Shown: positions 23,234-36,950 of the stretch, one piece after another | Layout: each line of letters begins with the position of its first letter | Numbering within the stretch: position 1 is the stretch's first letter | NCBI GenBank assembly: GCA_903813345.2 | Contig: CAIIXF020000011.1 | Location: 12,062,842 to 12,126,841 of the forward strand | Source of the DNA: Owenia fusiformis | Lineage: Eukaryota > Annelida > Polychaeta > Sabellida > Oweniidae | DNA length: 64,000 nt | Direction: 5' to 3' | Translations under genes and position numbers: made by a program | Notes under the pieces: model-generated | What the model saw: only the letters and a program-made list of their open reading frames with translations | What the model was told of the DNA's origin: nothing | Database searches by the model: none

Positions 23234-25737
23234 TTATCTCCACATTTGCTCTACACTATAGCTACCCTCGTCCACGTGGGTGTAACGTTCCTGTTGTTTC
23301 TTTAGTTGCAGACACCTATTAGTACCAGCAATAGCAACATGCTTTGTAGATACAAACACTGCAAACAGCTGACCCAAATCATTGATCCACTCCAAAACAT
23401 CACAACCAGGGTAGAAATTGTTATGACCTGAAAGTACTAAAAAAAGGAAAAAAGTCAGCAATGATTTGACTTTTTTCCTTAAAAGAAATGAGTAAATATA
23501 CCCATCTCACTGAAATGGCCATTTTCAGATATGAGTACATTTACATATTACTTTTAAGAGAATGCATGAACATGCAAAATGTCACCACTGGCCATGTGTT
23601 AAAGATGCATTTAGTTCCAGTAAGCCGAACACTAACTGATTACTGCCATCAAGAAGTTTCGTCCACTCACCAGTTTGAGAATATAACAATATGTCAACAC
23701 TCTGTAGTGACATAAAAGTCAAATCATTGCCCAGTAAGTACAGTTGATTAAAAACTATAAACAAAAATCATAGCATTACTGAATTAATGGTCAAATTGTT
23801 GCTTTAAAAGCTAGCATTATAATATTCAAATGATCAAGACCAAATTGATAGAACTAGAAATATTTTGTTGGTATAAGTCTCAGAATGAAAATTACCAAAC
23901 ACATGCAAACAGAACCATTGTTCCCTGTGTTGCACCCAAGAACCTGCTTTGCTGGAAATACAAAAAATATGCTGTAATACTTGTTAAACTTAATATAACA
24001 ATTTACATAAATTGCCCAAAATTAAAATCGAACAGAATGGGAGGGATGGAGTAAGGTAGTAATATATCTTAACTAAGTAATGAAATATTGCTTCCAGCTG
24101 TTCCCTGTGTGGCTGCTACCAAGGTCATTCTTCTGGTGGACGTGTGATTCTGTGCAAGGAGAAAATTCATTTATGAGTAACTTCTGCATGAAACAGTAGT
24201 AGTTGTAGTCCAGAACATTAGTAGTCTTTTATCTTCTTCACAACACCTACATTGAGAAAATGATTTAATTGACTACCTTAACTCCAAAGCATGCAAGGGA
24301 TTATCATTTATTGCAAAAAATAACCTTAAAAATCTGAACAAGTCACGTTTGTCAATCAGAGTCTAGATCATAAATACCTAGACGGTTGATTGCTTTTTGG
24401 ACCAAAACATGGTCGCATTTACACTGACCTCAAAACAAGAAAAAAAAAAGTTAAATTGAAAAATTGATGAAAGTTAAGATCATCTACCAACTCGCACCAA
24501 AAAAGAGAATGGAAGTCGAAAACTGAGATTAACATACTAAGGTATGTTAAGTCTCAGGTGAAAATGAGTTTACAAAAAAAAATATGAAGACAATATTTTC
24601 CAAATATGGCACACGTCTCTTCCATTTTGATATAAACCAGGTGGATTCCATTATTCTTTCATTTCAGAACATAGAATCTGTTAGGAAGCTTTCAGGCCAA
24701 CACACCTTAACAAAGGATCAAACAATGGGTGACCATCCCTTCGCTCATGTCGTATGCTGTCTAGAGAGATTAAGAAGAATAACAAGAATGACATCCTCGG
24801 CCATGCATAATTAGGATACATCACATTAAAAAGATGAAATACAAGACCATACCACTATCAATTCCCAATAGTATCTTTACTGTAACACTGATAAGCAATG
24901 TCTACCTACCTAAAGAGTGCAAGGTAACATGTATCAACCCCGAGGCCATTCCGTACAGATCCAAGTGGAATCTTGCTGCGTCCTCACAAGATCTCTGGAT
25001 CACACTATATCCGTCATAGCCAACTACTAACATTACAATACCAGCAAGTAAAAATGAGTGGACCTTCACCAGAGATCGACAATACCCCTCCAGAACGACC
25101 CAATGCATGCCAGCACCACAGAATGCATTGAAGAAAGAAAATTCAGAATACCTCCTCCTGGTGGGTGCAAGACCCATCATTTTCACTCGCAAGTAAAGAA
25201 TGTTTTCGCCAGCCATCAGAATATAGGCGAAACAAAGAACCAAGCTCAACAATAAGAATCCAACATGGAAACTGTTGGTCGGGACTTACAAGGAATCGAT
25301 ACCTGAAACCCATGCATCCAGAGATTGATAGACACTGATCATCAGAATCACAGTGGAGGTACTACGAGGAACATCAAACGGTATGACCGAGTAAACCAGA
25401 GCTCTCAATGCAATGGATCAGAATGACCCATGCTCAACAATGCCATTCTTAGATATTCCTCAAAATCAATCGGGACAACATAAAACATGAACAATGGAAG
25501 GCCTCCCAACACTTGATCCAGTGTTAAGACATGTTTAGCAATCCAGCCTCCTAGCAGATTCCAGGTTCCTTCACTCCAGAATAATGGGTTGGCCAACAAA
25601 ATCCACTGGTTCAATCAAAATGGAAGGTGTCCCACTAAACCAGAAGAATCGGCCGCTCCTAAATATCATAGAAAACCATAGATGGAAAACATGTCTAGCT
25701 GGCAGATGACCCCATATGGAATGACTAATAGGATAAC
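23234..25737 (-). pseudogene. Array gene copy 2
   Basis: Same exon set as copy 1, shifted by 4517 bp. Last exon 23427-23234, then 23701-23671, 23951-23896, 24149-24120, 24246-24182 and 24760-24706, with the large exon ending at 24910. All splice dinucleotides and phases are retained. The last exon differs by C to G in VAIAGTNRC. The in-frame TAA in the large exon is shared, but the TGA near 25550 present in copy 1 is absent, so the 69-codon upstream frame 25405-25614 (LFMFYVVPIDFEEYL) stays open. AATAAA follows the stop. The product is unknown and the coding status is uncertain, as for copy 1. Confidence 0.6.
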
Positions 25738-25810
25738 TCAACAAATTTACTTAACTTAGGTGACAGGATCATCGCGATGAAGCTCATCTTTAGGTAGTGG
25801 ATTCAAGGAG

Positions 25811-26740
25811 GTGACTCATCTTCCAGTGGATGGCTCCTCTTCCAGTGGGTGGCTCCTCTTCCAGTGGGTGGCTCCTCTTACATGGGATTGCTCATCTTCC
25901 AGCGCCAAACGGGTGGCTTATCTTGCAGCGGGGGGCTTATCTTCCAGCGAGTTGCTCCTCTTCCAGCGAGTTGCTCCTCTTCCAGCGAGTTGCTCCTCTT
26001 CCAGCGAGTTGCTCCTCTTCCAGCGAGTTGCTCCTCTTCCAGCGAGTTGCTCCTCTTCCAGCGAGTTGCTCCTCTTCAAGCGAGTTGTTCATCTTCCAGC
26101 GAGTTGCTCCTCTTCCAGCGAGTTGCTCCTCTTTCAGTGAGTTGCTCCTCTTCCAGTGAGTTGCTCCTCTTCCAGTGAGTTGCTTCTCTTCCAGTGAGTT
26201 GCTCATCTTCCAGTGAGTTGCTCATCTTCCAGTGAGTTGCTCATCTTCCAGTGAGTTGCTCTTCCAGTGAGTTGCTCCTCTTCCAGTGAGTTGCTTCTCT
26301 TCCAGTGAGTTGCTCATCTTCCAGTGAGTTGCTCATCTTCCAGTGGGTTGCTCCTCTTCCAATGGGTTGTTCATCTTCCAGTGGGTTGCTCATCTTCCAG
26401 TGGGTTGCTCATCTTCCAGTGGGTTGCTCATCTTCCAGTGAGTTGCTCATCTTCCAGTGAGTTGCTCATCTTCCAGTGAGTTGCTCATCTTCCAGTGAGT
26501 TGCTCATCTTCCAGATAGTTGCTCATATTCCAGATAGTTGCTCATCTTCCAGTGGGTTGCTCATCTTCCAGCGGATGAATTATCTTCCAGCGGGTGGATC
26601 ATCTTCTAGAAGTTTGATCATCTTCAAGGTTGCCATCTTCCACCAGATAGAACATCTTCAACTGGGAACTTGGCTTTCCAATGGGTGACTTGTCTTGCAG
26701 TGTGTGGCTTGCAGTGTGTGGCTTCCAGTGTGTGGCTCAG
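25811..26740. repeat. Minisatellite block 2 (longest regular block)
   Basis: Around 40 units of 19 bp occur in ordered variant zones: GTGGGTGG units, then CGAG units, then TGAG, GGG, TGAG and ATAG types. One 16-bp unit lacking CAT (TTGCTCTTCCAGTGAG) lies near 26255. The same short unit recurs in blocks 3, 4 and 5 at a comparable place. Confidence 0.95.
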
Positions 26741-28015
26741 GTGCTAGTGGGCTGATCACCTCCAAGCTAAAGGTAAATCTGGAAGAAATATTGTACATTA
26801 GGAAATAAAAATACTGTACTTACTTGAACCCCACATCCTAGAGATATATCTTCCATCACAGACAGTCCTTCTTCAGCAACACACAGATATCACCAGAATA
26901 ACAATATCCTATGAAGATACAGACGCTGCAGGCAGATGGTGCATATTGTAGTTACTCTCATAAACTCCTCGGAGAAACAGAAGCTTATCTTCAGGGGAAG
27001 AGGAGTGCATCTGAAAGTACATACAAAATAGGAAAAGCTTAGCAGTGGTTTCAATTTTCAACAAGGTTTCAGTGATCAAGACACTATAATAACAGGTGGA
27101 GGAGGGAATACGAATCTCCAGTGAGATCATCTTTCAGCAGGTTGATCATCTTCCACCAGGTGGATCATCTTCCAGCTGATGGGTCATCTTTCAGGGAGTA
27201 GCTTGTCTTCAGATGAGTGGCTTGACTTTCAGCAGATGGCTTGTAATCTGGTAGAATGCTCGTATTCCAGGAGCTGGCTAATATTCTAGTGGGTGCCTCA
27301 TCTTCCAGTGGATGGCTGGTCTTCAAATGATTTTTATCTTTTTGAGGGTGGTTCCTCTTCCAGAGGATGAATAATCTTCCAGACGGCATTTTCTGTTCCA
27401 GTTGGTTACTTGGCTTCCAGTTTGTGGTTTAGATTCTAGTGGGCTGATCACCCCCATGCTAAAGGCAAATCTGAAATACTCTAAATTTGGAAATAAAACT
27501 TCTGTACTTACTTGAGCAGGGTCCTAGAGACTTTTCTCATCATGAACAAAGCCACTGCAGTCGCACAATGACATCAACAGAATAACAACATTTTATGTAG
27601 GTACAGGTGCTACAGACACAAGGTCCTTATTGTAGTTACGCTTTGAACCATCTCAGAAAGGGTAGACGTTTCTACCTCCAGGGTAAGAGAAGTGCATCTG
27701 TAAGTACCTGTAAAATATGAAGTCAGCAATGATTTAAATTTTGATTTGTAGTTACAATGCCAAAATGATCGAGCCACTTAACAGGCGGAGGAGGGAATGC
27801 AAGGCATTCCTTTTATTGATCCTAGTAAACATCTCTTGGCCTTGTACCCCTCCCGGCTCAAGATTTACATCATCAAATCAACTAACTACCTGAACAGAAG
27901 TATCTCTGTAGAACATGAATTAAAATTATGTTTTTGAATATTGAATTGCCCCCACCCCCAAGACCAATAATGAATAGTTTTATTTATCTTTTGATATGTA
28001 AAGCCAACATACACA

Positions 28016-31000
28016 TTATCTCCACATTTGCTCTACACTATAGCTACCCTCGTCCACGTGGGTGTAACGTTCCTGTTGTTTCTTTAGTTGCAGACTCCTA
28101 TTAGTACAAGCAATAGCAACATGCTTTGTAGATACAAACACTGCAAACAGCTGACCCAAATCATTGATCCACTCCAAAACATCACAACCAGGGTAGAAAT
28201 TGTTATGACCTGAAAGTACTAAAAAAAGGAAAAAAGTCAGCAATGATTTGACTTTTTTCCTTAAAAGCAATGAGTAAATATACCCATCTCACTGAAATGG
28301 CCATTTTCAGATATGAGTACATTTACATATTACTTTTAAGAGAATGCATGAACATGCAAAATGTCACCACTGGCCATGTGTTAAAGATGCATTTAGTTCC
28401 AGTAAGCCGAACACTAACTGATTACTGCCATCAAGAAGTTTCGTCCACTCACCAGTTTGAGAATATAAAAATATGTCAACACTCTGTAGTGACATAAAAG
28501 TCAAATCATTGCCCAGTAAGTACAGTTGATTAAAAACTATAAACAAAAATCATAGCATTACTGAATTAATGGTCAAATTGTTGCTTTAAAAGCTAGCATT
28601 ATAATATTCAAATGATCAAGACCAAATTGATAGAACTAGAAATATTTTGTTGGTATAAGTCTCAGAATGAAAATTACCAAACACATGCAAACAGAACCAT
28701 TGTTCCCTGTGTTGCACCCAAGAACCTGCTTTGCTGGAAATACAAAAAATATGCTGTAATACTTGTTAAACTTAATATAACAATTTACATAAATTGCCCA
28801 AAATTAAAATCGAACAGAATGGGAGGGATGGAGTAAGGTAGTAATATATCTTAACTAAGTAATGAAATATTGCTTCCAGCTGTTCCCTGTGTGGCTGCTA
28901 CCAAGGTCATTCTTCTGGTGGACGTGTGATTCTGTGCAAGGAGAAAATTCATTTATGAGTAACTTCTGCATGAAACAGTAGTAGTTGTAGTCCAGAACAT
29001 TAGTAGTCTTTTATCTTCTTCACAACACCTACATTGAGAAAATGATTTAATTGACTACCTTAACTCCAAAGCATGCAAGGGATTATCATTTATTGCAAAA
29101 AATAACCTTAAAAATCTGAACAAGTCACCTTTGTCAATCAGAGTCTAGATCATAAATACCTAGACGGTTGATTGCTTTTTGGACCAAAACATGGTCGCAT
29201 TTACACTGACCTCAAAACAAGAAAAAAAAAAGTTAAATTGAAAAATTGATGAAAGTTAAGATCATCTACCAACTCGCACCAAAAAAGAGAATGGAAGTCG
29301 AAAACTGAGATTAACATACTAAGGTATGTTAAGTCTCAGGTGAAAATGAGTTTACAAAAAAAAATATGAAGACAATATTTTCCAAATATGGCACACGTCT
29401 CTTCCATTTTGATATAAACCAGGTGGATTCCATTATTCTTTCATTTCAGAACATAGAATCTGTTAGGAAGCTTTAGAAATATTTTGTTGGTATAAGTCTC
29501 AGAATGAAAATTACCAAACACATGCAAACAGAACCATTGTTCCCTGTGTTGCACCCAAGAACCTGCTTTGCTGGAAATACAAAAGATATGCTGTAATACT
29601 TGTTAAACTTAATATAACAATTTACATAAATTGCCCAAAATTAAAATCGAACAGAATGGGAGGGATGGAGTAAGGTAGTAATATATCTTAACTAAGTAAT
29701 AAAATATTGCTTCCAGCTGTTCCCTGTGTGGCTGCTACCAAGGTCATTCTTCTGGTGGACGTGTGATTCTGTGCAAGGAGAAAATTCATTTATGAGTAAC
29801 TTCTGCATGAAACAGTAGTAGTTGTAGTCCAGAACATTAGTAGTCTTTTATCTTCTTCACAACACCTACATTGAGAAAATGATTTAATTAACTACCTTAA
29901 CTCCAAAGCATGCAAGGGATTATCATTTATTGCAAAAAATAACCTTAAAAATCTGAACAAGTCACCTTTGTCAATCAGAGTCTAGATCATAAATACCTAG
30001 ACGGTTGATTGCTTTTTGGACCAAAACATGGTCGCATTTACACTGACCTCAAAACAAGAAAAAAACAAGCTAAATTGAAAAATTGATGAAAGTTAAGATC
30101 ATCTACCAACTCGCACCAAAAAAGAGAATGGAAGTCGAAAACTGAGATTAACATACTAAGGTATGTTAAGTCTCAGGTGAAAATGAGTTTACAAAAAAAA
30201 ATATGAAGACAATATTTTCCAAATATGGCACACGTCTCTTCCATTTTGATATAAACCAGGTGGATTCCATTATTCTTTCATTTCAGAACATAGAATCTGT
30301 TAGGAAGCTTTCAGGCCAACACACCTTAACAAAGGATCAAACAATGGGTGACCATCCCTTCGCTCATGTCGTATGCTGTCTAGAGAGATTAAGAAGAATA
30401 ACAAGAATGACATCCTCGGCCATGCATAATTAGGATACATCACATTAAAAAGATGAAATACAAGACCATACCACTATCAATTCCCAATAGTATCTTTACT
30501 GTAACACTGATAAGCAATGTCTACCTACCTAAAGAGTGCAAGGTAACATGTATCAACCCCGAGGCCATTCCGTACAGATCCAAGTGGAATCTTGCTGCGT
30601 CCTCACAAGATCTCTGGATCACACTATATCCGTCATAGCCAACTACTAACATTACAATACCAGCAAGTAAAAATGAGTGGACCTTCACCAGAGATCGACA
30701 ATACCCCTCCAGAACGACCCAATGCATGCCGGCACCACAGAATGCATTGAAGAAAGAAAATTCAGAATACCTCCTCCTGGTGGGTGCAAGACCCATCATT
30801 TTCACTCGCAAGTAAAGAATGTTTTCGCCAGCCATCAGAATATAGGCGAAACAAAGAACCAAGCTCAACAATAAGAATCCAACATGGAAACTGTTGGTCG
30901 GGACTTACAAGGAATCGATACCTGAAACCCATGCATCCAGAGATTGATAGACACTGATCATCAGAATCACAGTGGAGGTACTACGAGGAACATCAAACGG

Positions 31001-31356
31001 TATGACCGAGTAAACCAGAGCTCTCAATGCAATGGATCAGAATGACCCATGCTCAACAATGCCATTCTTAGATATTCCTCAAAATCAATCGGGACAACAT
31101 AAAACATGAACAATGGAAGGCCTCCCAACACTTGATCCAGTGTTAAGACATGTTTAGCAATCCAGCCTCCTAGCAGATTCCAGGTTCCTTCACTCCAGAA
31201 TAATGGGTTGGCCAACAAAATCCACTGGTTCAATCAAAATGGAAGGTGTCCCACTAAACCAGAAGAATCGGCCGCTCCTAAATATCATAGAAAACCATAG
31301 ATGGAAAACATGTCTAGCTGGCAGATGACCCCATATGGAATGACTAATAGGATAAC
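28016..31356 (-). pseudogene. Array gene copy 3, with three exons duplicated
   Basis: Last exon 28209-28016, then 28483-28453, 28733-28678, 28931-28902 and 29028-28964. An 837-bp duplication then brings second copies of the last three at 29570-29515, 29768-29739 and 29865-29801. After that come 30379-30325 and the large exon ending at 30529. If transcribed, this copy could include three small exons twice. It shares the large-exon TAA with the other copies, while the upstream frame 31024-31233 is open. In the last exon there is a Cys to Ser change (TNRSLQ). AATAAA is retained. Confidence 0.6.
28636..30309. repeat. 837-bp internal tandem duplication in unit 3
   Basis: 28636-29472 is repeated as 29473-30309, with the junction at AAGCTT/TAGAAATATT showing at most 1-2 bp of microhomology. 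The right copy carries bases found otherwise only in unit 5: AAAAGATATG instead of AAAAAATATG, TTAATTAACT instead of TTAATTGACT, and AACAAGCTAAA instead of AACAAGTTAAA or AAAAGTTAAA. The left copy matches units 1, 2 and 4 at the first two sites. Confidence 0.9.
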
Positions 31357-31429
31357 TCAACAAATTTACTTAACTTAGGTGACAGGATCATCGCGATGAA
31401 GCTCAGCTTTAGGTAGTGGATTCAAGGAG

Positions 31430-32290
31430 GTGACTCATCTTCCAGTGGATGGCTCCTCTTCCAGTGGGTGGCTCCTCTTCCAGTGGGTGGCTCCTCTTCC
31501 ATGGGATTGCTCATCTTCCAGCGCCAAACGGGTGGCTTATCTTGCAGCGGGGGGCTTATCTTCCAGCGAGTTGCTCCTCTTCCAGCGAGTTGCTCCTCTT
31601 CCAGCGAGTTGCTCCTCTTCCAGCGAGTTGCTCCTCGTCAAGCGAGTTGCTCCTCGTCAAGCGAGTTGTTCATCTTCCAGCGAGTTGCTCCTCTTCCAGC
31701 GAGTTGCTCCTCTTTCAGTGAGTTGCTCCTCTTCCAGTGAGTTGCTTCTCTTCCAGTGAGTTGCTCATCTTCCAGTGAGTTGCTCATCTTCCAGTGAGTT
31801 GCTCTTCCAGTGAGTTGCTCCTCTTCCAGTGAGTTGCTTCTCTTCCAGTGAGTTGCTCATCTTCCAGTGAGTTGCTCATCTTCCAGTGGGTTGCTCCTCT
31901 TCCAGTGGGTTGTTCATCTTCCAGTGGGTTGCTCATCTTCCAGTGGGTTGCTCATCTTCCAGAAAGTTGCTCATCTTCCAGTGAGTTGCTCATCTTCCAG
32001 TGAGTTGCTCATCTTCCAGTGAGTTGCTCATCTTCCAGTAAGTTGCTCATGTTCCAGATAGTTGCGCATATTCCAGATAGTTGCTCATCTTCCAGTGGGT
32101 TGCTCATCTTCCAGCGGATGAATTATCTTCCAGCGGGTGGATCATCTTCTAGAAGTTTGATCATCTTCAAGGTTGCCATCTTCCACCAGATAGAACATCT
32201 TCAACTGGGAACTTGGCTTTCCAATGGGTGACTTGTCTTGCAGTGTGTGGCTTGCAGTGTGTGGCTTCCAGTGTGTGGCTCAGGTGCTAG
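31430..32290. repeat. Minisatellite block 3
   Basis: About 35 units of 19 bp with the same zone order as block 2 but fewer CGAG units. Two units have CTCCTCGTCAAGCGAG. The 16-bp short unit is near 31800. Confidence 0.95.
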
Positions 32291-33558
32291 TGGGCTGATC
32301 AACTCCAAGCTAAAGGTAAATCTGGAAGAAATATTGTACATTAGGAAATAAAAATACTGTACTTACTTGAACCCCACATCCTAGAGATATATCTTCCATC
32401 ACAGACAGTCCTTCTTCAGCAACACACAGATATCACCAGAATAACAATATCCTATGAAGATACAGACGCTGCAGGCAGATGGTGCATATTGTAGTTACTC
32501 TCATAAACTCCTCGGAGAAACAGAAGCTTATCTTCAGGGGAAGAGGAGTGCATCTGAAAGTACATACAAAATAGGAAAAGCTTAGCAGTGGTTTCAATTT
32601 TCAACAAGGTTTCAGTGATCAAGACACTATAATAACAGGTGGAGGAGGGAATACGAATCTCCAGTGAGATCATCTTTCAGCAGGTTGATCATCTTCCACC
32701 AGGTGGATCATCTTCCAGCTGATGGGTCATCTTTCAGGGAGTAGCTTGTCTTCAGATGAGTGGCTTGACTTTCAGCAGATGGCTTGTAATCTGGTAGAAT
32801 GCTCGTATTCCAGGAGCTGGCTAATATTCTAGTGGGTGCCTCATCTTCCAGTGGATGGCTGGTCTTCAAATGATTTTTATCTTTTTGAGGGTGGTTCCTC
32901 TTCCAGAGGATGGATAATCTTCCAGACGGCATTTTCTGTTTCAGTTGGTTACTTGGCTTCCAGTTTGTGGTTTAGATTCTAGTGGGCTGATCACCCCCAT
33001 GCTTAAGGCAAATCTAAAATACTCTAAATTTGGAAATAAAACTTCTGTACTTACTTGAGCAGGATCCTAGAGACTTTTCTCATCATTAACAAAGCCACTG
33101 CAGTCGCACAATGACATCAACAGAATAACAACATTTTATGTAGGTACAGGTGCTACAGACACAAGGTCCTTATTGTAGTTACGCTTTGAACCATCTCAGA
33201 AAGGGTAGACGTTTCTACCTCCAGGGTAAGAGAAGTGCATCTGTAAGTACCTGTAAAATATGAAGTCAGCAATGATTTAAATTTTGATTTGTAGTTACAA
33301 TGCCAAAATGATCGAGCCACTTAACAGGCGGAGGGGGGAATGCAAGGCATTCCTTTTATTGATCCTAGTAAATATCTCTTGGCCTTGTACCCTTCCCGGC
33401 TCAAGATTTACATCATCAAATCAACTAACTGCCTGAACAGAAGTATCTCTGTAGAACATGAATTAAAATTATGTTTTTGAATATTGAATTGCCCCCACCC
33501 CCAAGACCAATAATGAATAGTTTTATTTATCTTTTGATATGTAAAGCCAACATACACA

Positions 33559-36064
33559 TTATCTCCACATTTGGTCTACACTATAGCTACCCTCGTCCAC
33601 GTGGGTGTAACGTTCCTGTTGTTTCTTTAGTTGCAGACACCTATTAGTACAAGCAATAGCAACATGCTTTGTAGATACAAACACTGCAAACAGCTGACAA
33701 AAATCATTGATCCACTCCAAAACATCACAACCAGGGTAGAAATTGTTATGACCTGAAAGTACTAAAAAAAGGAAAAAAGTCAGCAATGATTTGACTTTTT
33801 TCCTTAAAAGAAATGAGTAAATATACCCATCTCACTGAAATGGCCATTTTCAGATATGAGTACATTTATATATTACTTTTAAGAGAATGCATGAACATGC
33901 AAAATGTCACCACTGGCCATGTGTTAAAGATGCATTTAGTTCCAGTAAGCCGAACACTAACTGATTACTGCCATCAAGAAGTTTCGTCCACTCACCAGTT
34001 TGAGAATATAAAAATATGTCAACACTCTGTAGTGACATAAAAGTCAAATCATTGCCCAGTAAGTACAGTTGATTAAAAACTATAAACAAAAATCATAGCA
34101 TTACTGAATTAATGGTCAAATTGTTGCTTTAAAAGCTAGCATTATAATATTCAAATGATCAAGACCAAATTGATAGAACTAGAAATATTTTGTTGGTATA
34201 AGTCTCAGAATGAAAATTACCAAACACATGCAAACAGAACCATTGTTCCCTGTGTTGCACCCAAGAACCTGCTTTGCTGGAAATACAAAAAATATGCTGT
34301 AATACTTGTTAAACTTAATATAACAATTTACATAAATTGCCCAAAATTAAAATCGAACAGAATGGGGGGGATGGAGTAAGGTAGTAATATATCTTAACTA
34401 AGTAATAAAATATTGCTTCCAGCTGTTATCTGTGTGGCTGCTACCAAGGTCATTCTTCTGGTGGACGTGTGATTCTGTGCAAGGAGAAAATTCATTTATG
34501 AGTAACTTCTGCATGAAACAGTAGTAGTTGTAGTCCAGAACATTAGTAGTCTTTTATCTTCTTCACAACACCTACATTGAGAAAATGATTTAATTGACTA
34601 CCTTAACTCCAAAGCATGCAAGGGATTATCATTTATTGCAAAAAATAACCTTAAAAATCTGAACAAGTCACCTTTGTCAATCAGAGTCTAGATCATAAAT
34701 ACCTAGACGGTTGATTGCTTTTTGGACCAAAACATGGTCGCATTTACACTGACCTCAAAACAAGAAAAAAAAACAAGTTAAATTGAAAAATTGATGAAAG
34801 TTAAGATCATCTACCAACTCGCACCAAAAAAGAGAATGGAAGTCGAAAACTGAGATTAACATACTAAGGTATGTTAAGTCTCAGGTGAAAATGAGTTTAC
34901 AAAAAAAAATATGAAGACAATATTTTCCAAATATGGCACACGTCTCTTCCATTTTGATATAAACCAGGTGGATTCCATTATTCTTTCATTTCAGAACATA
35001 GAATCTGTTAGGAAGCTTTCAGGCCAACACACCTTAACAAAGGATCAAACAATGGGTGACCATCCCTTCGCTCATGTCGTATGCTGTCTAGAGAGATTAA
35101 GAAGAATAACAAGAATGACATCCTCGGCCATGCATAATTAGGATACATCACATTAAAAAGATGAAATACAAGACCATACCACTATCAATTCCCAATAGTA
35201 TCTTTACTGTAACACTGATAAGCAATGTCTACCTACCTAAAGAGTGCAAGGTAACATGTATCAACCCCGAGGCCATTCCGTACAGATCCAAGTGGAATCT
35301 TGCTGCGTCCTCACAAGATCTCTGGATCACACTATATCCGTCATAGCCAACTACTAACATTACAATACCAGCAAGTAAAAATGAGTGGACCTTCACCAGA
35401 GATCGACAATACCCCTCCAGAACGACCCAATGCATGCCGGCACCACAGAATGCATTGAAGAAAGAAAATTCAGAATACCTCCTCCTGGTGGGTGCAAGAC
35501 CCATCATTTTCACTCGCAAGTAAAGAATGTTTTCGCCAGCCATCAGAATATAGGCGAAACAAAGAACCAAGCTCAACAATAAGAATCCAACATGGAAACT
35601 GTTGGTCGGGACTTACAAGGAATCGATACCTGAAACCCATGCATCCAGAGATTGATAGACACTGATCATCAGAATCACAGTGGAGGTACTACGAGGAACA
35701 TCAAACGGTATGACCGAGTAAACCAGAGCTCTCAATACAATGGATCAGAATGACCCATGCTCAACAATGCCATTCTTAGATATTCCTCAAAATCAATCGG
35801 GACAACATAAAACATGAACAATGGAAGGCCTCCCAACACTTGATCCAGTGTTAAGACATGTTTAGCAATCCAGCCTCCTAGCAGATTCCAGGTTCCTTCA
35901 CTCCAGAATAATGGGTTGGCCAACAAAATCCACTGGTTCAATCAAAATGGAAGGTGTCCCACTAAACCAGAAGAATCGGCCGCTCCTAAATATCATAGAA
36001 AACCATAAATGGAAAACATGTCTAGCTGGCAGATGACCCCATATGGAATGACTAATAGGATAAC
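33559..36064 (-). pseudogene. Array gene copy 4
   Basis: The exon pattern is that of copy 1, shifted by about 14842-14844 bp: last exon ending at stop 33559, 34026-33996, 34276-34221, 34474-34445, 34571-34507, 35087-35033, and the large exon ending near 35237. Small exon positions may be off by 1-2 bp because of poly-A length differences. Substitutions in the last exon give INDFCQLF and SVDQMWR. The 116-codon part of the large exon is identical in protein sequence to the other four copies. It shares the TAA, and the upstream frame 35732-35941 is open. Confidence 0.55.
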
Positions 36065-36137
36065 TCAACAAATTTACTTAACTTAGGTGACAGGATCATC
36101 GCGATGAAGCTCATCTTTAGGTAGTGGATTCAAGGAG

Positions 36138-36950
36138 GTGACTCATCTTCCAGTGGATGGCTCCTCTTCCAGTGGGTGGCTCCTCTTCCAGTGGGTGGCT
36201 CCTCTTCCATGGGATTGCTCATCTTCCAGAGCCAAACGGGTGGCTTATCTTGCAGCGGGGGGCTTATCTTCCAGCGAGTTGCTCCTCTTCCAGCGAGTTG
36301 CTCCTCTTCCAGCGAGTTGCTCCTCTTCAAGCGAGTTGTTCATCTTCCAGCGAGTTGCTCCTCTTCCAGCGAGTTGCTCCTCTTTCAGTGAGTTGCTCCT
36401 CTTCCAGTGAGTTGCTCCTCTTCCAGTGAGTTGCTTCTCTTCCAGTGAGTTGCTCATCTTCCAGTGAGTTGCTCATCTTCCAGTGAGTTGCTCTTCCAGT
36501 GAGTTGCTCCTCTTCCAGTGAGTTGCTTCTCTTCCAGTGAGTTGCTCATCTTCCAGTGAGTTGCTCATCTTCCAGTGGGTTGCTCCTCTTCCAGTGGGTT
36601 GTTCATCTTCCAGTGGGTTGCTCATCTTCCAGTGGGTTGCTCATCTTCCAGTGGGTTGCTCATCTTCCAGTGAGTTGCTCATCTTCCAGTGAGTTGCTCA
36701 TCTTCCAGTGAGTTGCTCATCTTCCAGATAGTTGCTCATATTCCAGATAGTTGCTCATCTTCCAGTGGGTTGCTCATCTTCCAGCGGATGAATTATCTTC
36801 CAGCGGGTGGATCATCTTCTAGAAGTTTGATCATCTTCAAGGTTGCCATCTTCCACCAGATAGAACATCTTCAACTGGGAACTTGGCTTTCCAATGGGTG
36901 ACTTGTCTTGCAGTGTGTGGCTTGCAGTGTGTGGCTTCCAGTGTGTGGCT
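36138..36950. repeat. Minisatellite block 4
   Basis: About 34 units of 19 bp, with the zone order of blocks 2 and 3 and fewer CGAG units. The 16-bp short unit is near 36487. Confidence 0.95.

Noticed and set aside
25811-26206. Several overlapping 90-110 residue proteins on both strands in the minisatellite
   Set aside because: They are the same periodic peptide read in different frames of a 19-bp repeat, and nothing outside the repeat supports translation.
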